In this document: positions 6,654 through 11,756 of the stretch, in pieces
Numbering within the stretch: the stretch's first letter is position 1
How the letters are laid out: each line of letters begins with the position of its first letter
Source: Burkholderiales bacterium
Lineage (GTDB): Bacteria > Pseudomonadota > Gammaproteobacteria > Burkholderiales > SG8-41
Direction: 5' to 3'
Length of the DNA: 11,756 nt
Assembly: GCA_005800795.1 (NCBI GenBank)
Contig: SYEN01000293.1
Span: forward strand, 1-11,756
Position numbers and translations under genes: made by a program
Notes under the pieces: model-generated
The model's input: the letters and a program-made list of their open reading frames with translations, nothing else
The model's database searches: none
Told to the model about the DNA's origin: nothing

Positions 6654-7490
6654 ATGACAGCCAGACCCCAAATTGCCTTTGATGTGCGCCCACTGACTGG
6701 TGGACTCGGCGCGGAAATCTTCGGCATCGATCTTGCGCAGCCGCTGGATGGCGAGGGCTTTCGTGCCATCAATCAGGTGCTGCTGGATCATGGCGTGATT
6801 TTTTTCCGCGATCAGAAAATCACGCCTGCGCAGCAGATGGCCTTCGCCCGGCATTGGGGCAGCGTGCATTTGCATCCGCACATGGCCTGCCTGCCAGAAC
6901 AGCCAGGCGTGATCGAGATCCTGAAAAAAGAGACCGACACCACAGTGTTTGGCCAGAACTGGCATACCGACCAAATGTTTACGCCGACGCCGGCGCGCGT
7001 CACGCTGCTGTATGCCAAGGAAGTGCCCCCTGTCGGTGGCGACACGATGTACGCCAATCTGTACATGGCCTACGACACGCTGTCGGAGGGCATGAAAGCC
7101 ATGATCGCGGGTCTACGCACGGTGAATCTTTACAACAAAAAGAAAAAGCGCCCCGCCGCCATGACACCCACCGCGCCGGAGCAGGATGCGGAACCCGCTG
7201 AGCATCCGCTGGTGCGTACACACCCGGAAACCGGCAAAAAAGCGCTCTACCTGTGCAACTCCGGCATCACGCGCCACATTGTTGGCATGACCGAGGAAGA
7301 AAGCGCTCCGATGCTGAAATACCTGCTCGATCACGCCACACGCCCGGAATTCACCTGCCGCTTTCGCTGGCAAGTCGGCTCGCTCGCGGTATGGGACAAC
7401 CGCCGTGCACTGCATTATCCCGTGAATGATTACAACGGTTATCGTCGAGTCATGCATCGCATTACGATTGAAGGCGAGCAGACTTATTAA
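6654..7490 (+). CDS. TauD/TfdA family Fe(II)/2-oxoglutarate-dependent dioxygenase
   Basis: This 278-residue cytoplasmic dioxygenase couples decarboxylation of 2-oxoglutarate to hydroxylation of a substrate. The iron ligands are His104 and Asp106 (NWHTD) and His254 (ALHYPVNDY); Arg265 is spaced 11 residues after the last His, as is the 2-oxoglutarate-binding Arg266 of E. coli TauD, and Arg269 matches its Arg270. The start ATG has GGGAG at good distance. A Lys-rich stretch (NKKKKRPA, about 161-168) followed by an acidic segment lies where this family has a variable, often disordered lid. The TauD taurine contact Asn95 does not seem to be kept, so I do not call it taurine dioxygenase; removal of a side group from an aryloxy or sulfonate-like acid is possible. 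It is first in a likely three-gene operon with the cupin and Bug genes. Confidence 0.92.
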   Translation: MTARPQIAFDVRPLTGGLGAEIFGIDLAQPLDGEGFRAINQVLLDHGVIFFRDQKITPAQQMAFARHWGSVHLHPHMACLPEQPGVIEILKKETDTTVFGQNWHTDQMFTPTPARVTLLYAKEVPPVGGDTMYANLYMAYDTLSEGMKAMIAGLRTVNLYNKKKKRPAAMTPTAPEQDAEPAEHPLVRTHPETGKKALYLCNSGITRHIVGMTEEESAPMLKYLLDHATRPEFTCRFRWQVGSLAVWDNRRALHYPVNDYNGYRRVMHRITIEGEQTY

Positions 7491-7503
7491 TCTCCATAAC
7501 ACC

Positions 7504-7532
7504 TTCCCTTTTCCAGATTGCGGGGAGGGGAA
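7504..7532 (+). promoter_or_regulatory. RNA hairpin masking the ribosome binding site of the cupin gene
   Basis: TTCCCTTTTCC at 7504-7514 can pair in RNA with GGGGAGGGGAA at 7522-7532, giving 11 pairs (three of them G-U) around a 7-base loop. The right arm is the only strong Shine-Dalgarno-like sequence before the cupin gene, 5 bases upstream of the TTG at 7538, so folding would hide it. It may control cupin translation, or it may be a relic of an intergenic repeat. Confidence 0.45.
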
Positions 7533-7537
7533 ACTTC

Positions 7538-8023
7538 TTGCGCAAAGACAAGAACACCATGGACACGCTAGATCAAGTCACCGCCAACACCGTGCAAAAA
7601 GGCATGCGCCTGCAAAAATCGTTTGTCAGCGTTACGCCCTACGCCCCCGGCCGCCGTTCGTTTTTCAAGTACCGCGATCTCGGCCTTGAAGCCGCCACCG
7701 GCGGACGTCTGCGTGCGTATCAAAACAGTTCCATTGTCGGCATGACCGAGCCCACCGGTTGGCACTATCACATCTGCGAAATGCAGTTTGTGTATGTCTT
7801 GAAAGGCGAACTCATTATCGAATTCGAGGACGGCACCGTTGGCACCTTCAAGGCGGGCGACGCGTTCCATGTACCCGGCGGCGTGCGTCACAACGAAATC
7901 TATGTCTCCGCTGACAAGGAAGCGCTTGAAGTCTCGGTGCCTGGCAAGATCGAAACCGTGAACTGCGAACGCCCGGCGCATTTGCCAGAGAAGCTGCAAG
8001 CAGTGAGCAACGAAAATCCGTAA
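7538..8023 (+). CDS. cupin domain protein
   Basis: A small single-domain cupin of 154 to 161 residues. Counting from the ATG at 7559, motif 1 is GMTEPTGWHYHICEMQFVYV, ending in LKG at 81-83, with metal ligands His69 and His71. Gln76 stands in the usual Glu position, with Glu74 close by. Motif 2 is GDAFHVPGGVRHN with His111. Spacing fits the classical motifs exactly. Such proteins bind Fe or Mn and may be dioxygenases, isomerases or binding proteins; no substrate can be read here. Start choice is open: TTG at 7538 has GGGGAGGGG just upstream, while ATG at 7559 has almost no ribosome site but is where family homology starts. It follows the dioxygenase by 47 bases and precedes the Bug gene by 4, so all three are probably co-transcribed. 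Confidence 0.87.
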   Translation: MRKDKNTMDTLDQVTANTVQKGMRLQKSFVSVTPYAPGRRSFFKYRDLGLEAATGGRLRAYQNSSIVGMTEPTGWHYHICEMQFVYVLKGELIIEFEDGTVGTFKAGDAFHVPGGVRHNEIYVSADKEALEVSVPGKIETVNCERPAHLPEKLQAVSNENP

Positions 8024-8027
8024 TCAC

Positions 8028-9014
8028 GTGTTTTTGTCCACACCCGTCGCAACGCGTTGCGAGACTGCCGCGATAGCCCTGCTTCTGCTTATAGCGGCCA
8101 CCGCCCACGCGCAAAACTTCCCCTCTCGCCCAGTGCGCCTGATCGTGCCATTTGCTGCGGGTGGCCCCGGCGACGCCGTCGGGCGGCTGATCGCGCCGGG
8201 CTTGAGCGAAATCTGGGGCCAGCAAGTCGTGATCGACAATCGCGGCGGCGCCAACAGCATTGTCGGCAGTGAAGTCGCCGCGCGCGCCGCGCCCGATGGG
8301 TACACGCTGGTGCTGCCTTCGGCGGGCTTCACCATCAACGTCACGCTGTATCCAAAACTGCCGTTCGACCCGAGTCGCGATTTCACGCCCGTCTCGACTG
8401 TCACCTTTGGCCCCAGCTTGCTGGTCACGCACCCCTCCCTGCCGGTCAAGAATCTTAAGGAACTGGTGGCGCTCGCCAAGGCCAAGCCGCGCGCGTTGAC
8501 CTATGGCTCGTCGGGCTCCGGTGCTCCGAGCAGTCATCTCGGCATGGAGTTGCTGAAAGTTACTGCGGGCATCGACATCATCCACATCCCTTACAAGAGC
8601 ATGGCGCCTGCGCTGGTGGATGTGCTGGGCGGACAAATTCAAATTGCCATGCCCACCATCAACGTCACACTGCAACACACCCGCGCCGGCCGATTACGCG
8701 CCATCGGTGTCACTTCGCTGCAACGCTCACCCGTCGCGCCCGACGTGCCGCCACTGGCCGATCAGGGGATGCCAGGCTATGAAGCCAACAATTGGTACGC
8801 ACTATTCGCGCCCGCCGGCTTGCCCGCGCCCATCACGGAAAAAATTTATGGCGATTTGACCAAGCTGCTACAGTCGCCCGAACTGCGCGACCGCTTCGCT
8901 GCGGCCGGCATGGAGGCCCGCAGCATGCCACCTAACGAGTTTGCGGCGTTTGTGAAACGCGAAATTGCGAAGTGGGGGAAAGTGGTGAAGGCTTCGGGGG
9001 CTAAGGCGGAGTGA
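8028..9014 (+). CDS. Bug/TctC family tripartite tricarboxylate transporter receptor
   Basis: A 328-residue periplasmic solute-binding protein of the Bug (TctC) family, which binds small carboxylates and related compounds. It has a signal peptide with a hydrophobic core at 14-25 and a likely cut after AHA28 before Gln29. Family marks are PVRLIVPFAAGGPGD, VVIDNRGGANSIVG, PDGYTL, LTYGSSGSGAPSSHLGMEL, IIHIPYKS and the end IAKWGKVVKASGAK. It begins at GTG 4 bases after the cupin stop, without a clear ribosome site, so translation is probably coupled. Another start, TTG at 8034, is possible. No TctA or TctB membrane genes are nearby; this orphan state is normal for the hugely expanded Bug families of Burkholderiales. 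The co-transcribed dioxygenase and cupin suggest its ligand is their substrate or a precursor. Confidence 0.93.
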   Translation: MFLSTPVATRCETAAIALLLLIAATAHAQNFPSRPVRLIVPFAAGGPGDAVGRLIAPGLSEIWGQQVVIDNRGGANSIVGSEVAARAAPDGYTLVLPSAGFTINVTLYPKLPFDPSRDFTPVSTVTFGPSLLVTHPSLPVKNLKELVALAKAKPRALTYGSSGSGAPSSHLGMELLKVTAGIDIIHIPYKSMAPALVDVLGGQIQIAMPTINVTLQHTRAGRLRAIGVTSLQRSPVAPDVPPLADQGMPGYEANNWYALFAPAGLPAPITEKIYGDLTKLLQSPELRDRFAAAGMEARSMPPNEFAAFVKREIAKWGKVVKASGAKAE

Positions 9015-9058
9015 AAAAAATTCCCCTACAGTCCTACACTGTGGACGCCAAAGCGCTC

Positions 9059-9088
9059 TTCACACTGGCGCCACCAGCCATGCATAAT
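9059..9088 (+). promoter_or_regulatory. possible promoter for the acyl-CoA dehydrogenase gene
   Basis: TTCACA at 9059-9064 and CATAAT at 9083-9088 are 18 bases apart in the 174-base gap before the acyl-CoA dehydrogenase gene. Upstream, ACAGT (9028-9032) and ACTGT (9038-9042) form a short inverted repeat that overlaps a CCTACA direct repeat. Nothing else of note lies in this gap. The match is fair but unproven. Confidence 0.35.
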
Positions 9089-9188
9089 CTCGCATAGCGT
9101 GGGATAATTCTAAAAACGCCTTCAATCAATCTGACGCCAGCCAAAAACACAACGTGGCTGTCATAACCAAAGTAACGGAGCCTCAACC

Positions 9189-10424
9189 ATGAACTTCGCC
9201 TACACCCCGGAACAGGAAGCGCTGCGCCAGCAAGTGCGCGACTTCATCGCCAAGGAATTCACACCCGCAGTTTACGCGGAGATGGAGGAGCATAACGAGG
9301 GCCGACCCTATCACCGCACGGCCATCGACACGCCACACTTCAGTGCGTTTTTTAAGAAAATCGCGGATCGCGGCTGGGTGGGCATCAGCTACCCGAAGGA
9401 ATACGGTGGCCAAGGCGGCGACCGCATATCGCAATACATCGTCGAAGAAGAATTTTACCGCATTAACATTTCCATTTCACTGGGTGGCAGCGGCGCGCCT
9501 GCGATCATGGCTGCCGGCACGGAAGAACAAAAACGCCACTTTATTCCCCAGCTCATCACCGGTGAAATCATGTTCGCGCAGGGCTTCACCGAGCCGCGCG
9601 GCGGTGCCGATCTGGCCTCGCTGCAATGCCGGGCAATACGCGAAGGTGATGAATACGTCATCAACGGCCAAAAGATCTACACCTCGAATGCCGAATCCGC
9701 CACGCACATTTATCTGATGGCGCGCACCAACCGCGACGTACCCAAGCACGAAGGGATTTCGATTTTCCTGATCCCGATGAATACCCCCGGCATCACCATC
9801 CGCCCGCTGTGGACAATCCAGAACAACCCACGCCCACCGCAGACCACCACCTATGGTCACGCCCGCACCAATGAAACGTATTACGACAACGTGCGCGTGC
9901 ATAAATCAACGCTGTTGGGCGAAGAAAACAAGGGCTGGCGCGTAGGCTCGATGGGCCTGAACCTCGACCGCGTGGGTGCCGCGCGTTATCTGATTTCCGT
10001 GCGGCGCGACGAAGACATTGTCAACTACGTCAAGAGCACCCGCGACATGGGCGACTATTGCCCGGCGAACGACGAAGCCATACGCGACAAAATCGCGGAG
10101 CTGTGGACGGAAGCGCAGGTGTGCCGCCTGATGACCATGCGCAGCATGTCGATTGTCGAGCGCGGCGGAAAGTTTACCTACGAAGGTTCCGCTGAAAAAG
10201 TGTGGTCACCCGAACACGGCGTGCGCACCACCGAAGCCATCACGCAAATGCTGGGTTCGTACGGCCAGTTGCTCAATGGCTCAAAACACGCGGTGCGCAG
10301 TGGCCTCTTTGCGCACAACGTCATGGGCGCGTTCCAGTCGGGCATCAACCACGGGAGCGTGCAAGTAATGCGCGATCAGGTGGCGCGGCGCGGGCTGGAG
10401 ATGCCGCGGGCACGGCGCGGGTAG
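9189..10424 (+). CDS. acyl-CoA dehydrogenase family flavoprotein
   Basis: This 411-residue FAD enzyme would introduce a double bond into an acyl-CoA. The N-terminal helical domain begins FAYTPEQEALRQQVRDF, the middle beta domain carries FTEPRGGADLASL (133-145) and NGQKIYTSN (159-167) for FAD and substrate, and the C-terminal helical domain ends GSVQVMRDQVARRGLEMPR. CGGAG precedes the ATG at 9189. Two oddities: residues 208-229 form a Pro/Thr-rich stretch rather than the common short loop, and the catalytic glutamate of both usual positions is missing. The MCAD-type site (YEGT) reads INHGS with His388, and the isovaleryl-CoA-type site (LER) is LDR with Asp260. The subfamily resembles actinobacterial or steroid-type enzymes. 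It probably oxidises the CoA ester made by the class III transferase. It converges with the next Bug gene, 14 bases apart. Confidence 0.93.
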   Translation: MNFAYTPEQEALRQQVRDFIAKEFTPAVYAEMEEHNEGRPYHRTAIDTPHFSAFFKKIADRGWVGISYPKEYGGQGGDRISQYIVEEEFYRINISISLGGSGAPAIMAAGTEEQKRHFIPQLITGEIMFAQGFTEPRGGADLASLQCRAIREGDEYVINGQKIYTSNAESATHIYLMARTNRDVPKHEGISIFLIPMNTPGITIRPLWTIQNNPRPPQTTTYGHARTNETYYDNVRVHKSTLLGEENKGWRVGSMGLNLDRVGAARYLISVRRDEDIVNYVKSTRDMGDYCPANDEAIRDKIAELWTEAQVCRLMTMRSMSIVERGGKFTYEGSAEKVWSPEHGVRTTEAITQMLGSYGQLLNGSKHAVRSGLFAHNVMGAFQSGINHGSVQVMRDQVARRGLEMPRARRG

Positions 10425-10438
10425 TCTGTCGGCGCGCG

Positions 10439-11422
10439 CTAATCGATCCGTGCGCCTATTCGCCGTATGATCGGCCCCCACTTGTCGCTCTCGGACTGAA
10501 TCAGTTCGCGAAACGCCTCGGCGCTGCCGCCTACAGGGTCCAATCCTGCAGCGTTTAACCTAGCGCGCGTATCGGCATCGTTTAGTGCTGTGTTCAGCTC
10601 GCGATTCAGCCGCGCAACAATATCAGCGGATGTGCCCGCAGGCACCAACACACCGTTCCAGGCCAACGCCTCAAATTTCGGCAACCCGGCTTCCGCCACG
10701 GTGGGCAGGTCGGGCGTCAGTGCGTAACGCGTCGCGCCGGATACCGCGAGCAGCTTGACCTTGCCCGCCCTGGCAAGCGGCGTGATCGCCGTCGGCACCG
10801 CAAACAGCAACTGCGTATCGTTTCCTGCCACCGAGGTAATCGCCGGCGGCGAACCATTGAACGGCACGTGCACCATGTCGATACCGGCCATGGATTTCAG
10901 CAACTCCATCGACAGATGCGATGAGCTGCCGTTGCCCACCGACGCATACGACAGCTTGCCGGGATGGGCTTTGGCATACGCGACCAATTCCTTCAAAGAC
11001 GCTGCAGGCAGCGCCACACTCACGGCCAGCACATTCGGTTGGCTGGTGGTGATAACCACTGGCAGCAAATCCTTGAGCGGATCGTACGGCAGCTTCGCAT
11101 ACAAATGCGGCCCGAACGACAACGGCCCGTTAAACGACAGCACCATGGTGTAACCATCCGGCGCACTTTTGGCAGCGTAATCCGTAGCCAGCGTGCCGCC
11201 CCCACCCGCGCGGTTTTCCACCACCACGGGCTGACGCAAGGTATCTTTCAATTTGTCCGCAAGAATGCGGCCGATGACATCGATGGAACTGCCCGCCGGC
11301 GCTGTCATCACGAATTTCAGCGGCTTCACCGGCCATGTTTGCGCGGCGGCCGGGCCCGCAATCAGCAACAACATCAGCACATGGCTGCACCCCGCACTAC
11401 CGCAAAACCTTAACCAGCCCAA
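10439..11422 (-). CDS. Bug/TctC family tripartite tricarboxylate transporter receptor
   Basis: A second intact Bug receptor, 327 residues. The signal peptide has Arg5, a hydrophobic core at 15-23 and a likely cut after AAA27 before Gln28. The mature part shows PVKPLKFVMTAPAGSSID, VVVENRAGGGGTLATD, PDGYTMVL, LSYASVGNGSSSHLSMEL and VHVPFNGSPPA. It differs from the other Bug in the first ligand loop (TAPAGSSID versus VPFAAGGPGD), so it probably binds another compound. The start is TTG at 11420-11422, with AAAGG 8 bases upstream; the ATG at codon 17 would delete most of the signal peptide. It starts 4 bases after the stop of a small unknown gene, which suggests coupled translation. No membrane partner is near. 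Confidence 0.92.
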   Translation of the reverse strand: MGWLRFCGSAGCSHVLMLLLIAGPAAAQTWPVKPLKFVMTAPAGSSIDVIGRILADKLKDTLRQPVVVENRAGGGGTLATDYAAKSAPDGYTMVLSFNGPLSFGPHLYAKLPYDPLKDLLPVVITTSQPNVLAVSVALPAASLKELVAYAKAHPGKLSYASVGNGSSSHLSMELLKSMAGIDMVHVPFNGSPPAITSVAGNDTQLLFAVPTAITPLARAGKVKLLAVSGATRYALTPDLPTVAEAGLPKFEALAWNGVLVPAGTSADIVARLNRELNTALNDADTRARLNAAGLDPVGGSAEAFRELIQSESDKWGPIIRRIGARID

Positions 11423-11426
11423 GACA

Positions 11427-11669
11427 CTAACCTTTTGTTTTTAAGCGAGATTCATTCGCTACGATAAACGCGCGCATTTCCGCCGACATGTCCAGCAACT
11501 TCAGCCATTGCTCCTTATAGAGCGTTACCGGAAAGCGCCCCATGCCGTACACCGAGAGAGCGCCCTTCTCGCTGACTTTCATGCTGATACCACTAGCCGC
11601 ACCTTTTTTCAGCGCGGCATTTTCATTACGCAGGCGTTCGAGTTCTGCTTTCAAGTCTTCGTCGGACAT
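11427..11669 (-). CDS. small conserved coiled-coil protein of unknown function
   Basis: An 80-residue protein without a signal peptide. Residues 5-22 (DLKAELERLRNENAALKK) have Leu at heptad positions 6, 13 and 20 and look like a short coiled coil, probably for dimer formation. A linker leads to a compact part with MKVSEKGALSVYGMGRFPVTLYKEQW (split here as MKVSEKGALS at 30-39 and VYGMGRFPVTLYKEQWLKLL at 40-59) and a final helix rich in charged residues. I recall similar short proteins annotated as hypothetical in proteobacteria, but know no function. The start is well supported by GGAG 8 bases upstream. It lies between a gene at the window edge and the TTG-started Bug gene, with 22 and 4 base gaps, so all three probably share one transcript. 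No catalytic or metal motif is visible. Confidence 0.8.
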   Translation of the reverse strand: MSDEDLKAELERLRNENAALKKGAASGISMKVSEKGALSVYGMGRFPVTLYKEQWLKLLDMSAEMRAFIVANESRLKTKG

Positions 11670-11691
11670 AGTGACTTCTCCATGGGTGGTG

Positions 11692-11756
11692 TTACTTCAA
11701 CATCGGCCGCAACCGCTTCATGATCTCCGGACTGTCGGGCTCGACCGCACTGCGAA
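11692..11756 (-). CDS. C-terminal end of an unidentified gene
   Basis: On the minus strand a frame is open from the right edge for 20 codons, RSAVEPDSPEIMKRLRPMLK, then TAA at 11694-11692. The composition looks like a real C-terminal helix, and it ends 22 bases before the start of the small coiled-coil gene, with that gene's ribosome site in the gap. Too little is present to name the protein. Confidence 0.5.
   Translation of the reverse strand, partial: RSAVEPDSPEIMKRLRPMLK

Noticed and set aside
6654..7490. Naming the dioxygenase TauD (taurine dioxygenase)
   Set aside because: The iron and 2-oxoglutarate residues match, but the residue corresponding to the taurine contact Asn95 appears to be changed and no taurine transport genes are near.
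7848..8678. Minus-strand open frame of 276 codons
   Set aside because: It is the complement of the cupin end and the Bug gene, both clearly coding on the plus strand, and the product has shadow-like composition.
1..11756. Insertion sequence, phage, toxin-antitoxin, CRISPR or RNA gene
   Set aside because: No transposase or integrase motif, no regularly spaced repeats, and no tRNA or rRNA-like segment was seen on either strand.

Overview
The window looks like accessory, catabolic chromosome from a betaproteobacterium, probably a Burkholderiales or Alcaligenaceae-type organism. This is inferred from three things: a moderately GC-rich composition, three Bug/TctC-type solute-binding receptors (two intact, one broken) within about 7 kb, and the typical mix of CoA-transferase, acyl-CoA dehydrogenase, HpcH aldolase and TauD-type dioxygenase genes. 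No rRNA, tRNA, CRISPR array, phage gene or transposase is visible.

Layout. (1) 2-697, plus strand: the C-terminal half of an M32 carboxypeptidase, cut by the window edge. (2) 768-2320, minus strand: a short-chain dehydrogenase of the (3R)-hydroxyacyl-CoA dehydrogenase type. It is followed, across a hairpin-forming inverted-repeat element, by a type II dehydroquinase-like protein that lacks key catalytic residues. (3) 2427-3218, plus: an HpcH/HpaI class II aldolase, divergent from the dehydrogenase. It runs head-on into (4) 3226-4311, minus: a malate/L-lactate dehydrogenase-family (Ldh2/YlbC type) oxidoreductase. (5) 4312-5187 holds no intact gene. It contains an amidohydrolase N-terminal remnant and a Bug receptor pseudogene with a premature stop and a frameshifted internal deletion. 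(6) 5188-6441, minus: a class III CoA-transferase. (7) 6654-9014, plus: a probable operon of a TauD/TfdA-type 2-oxoglutarate dioxygenase, a cupin and a Bug receptor, with a good sigma70-like promoter. (8) 9189-10424, plus: an acyl-CoA dehydrogenase. (9) 10439-11756, minus: a Bug receptor beginning at TTG, a small coiled-coil protein of unknown function directly upstream of it, and the last 20 codons of another gene.

Taken together, the parts fit uptake of a carboxylate through periplasmic receptors, CoA activation by the CaiB-type transferase, oxidation by the acyl-CoA dehydrogenase and hydroxyacyl-CoA dehydrogenase-like SDR, and aldol cleavage or keto-acid handling by the HpcH and Ldh enzymes. 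The substrate cannot be read from the sequence, and no TctA/TctB membrane components are in the window. I see no clear new multi-gene system such as a defence or secretion system. The most unusual items are the dehydroquinase-like protein with a remodelled active site, the two decaying genes side by side, the acyl-CoA dehydrogenase without a usual glutamate base, and a hairpin that would mask the ribosome binding site of the cupin gene.
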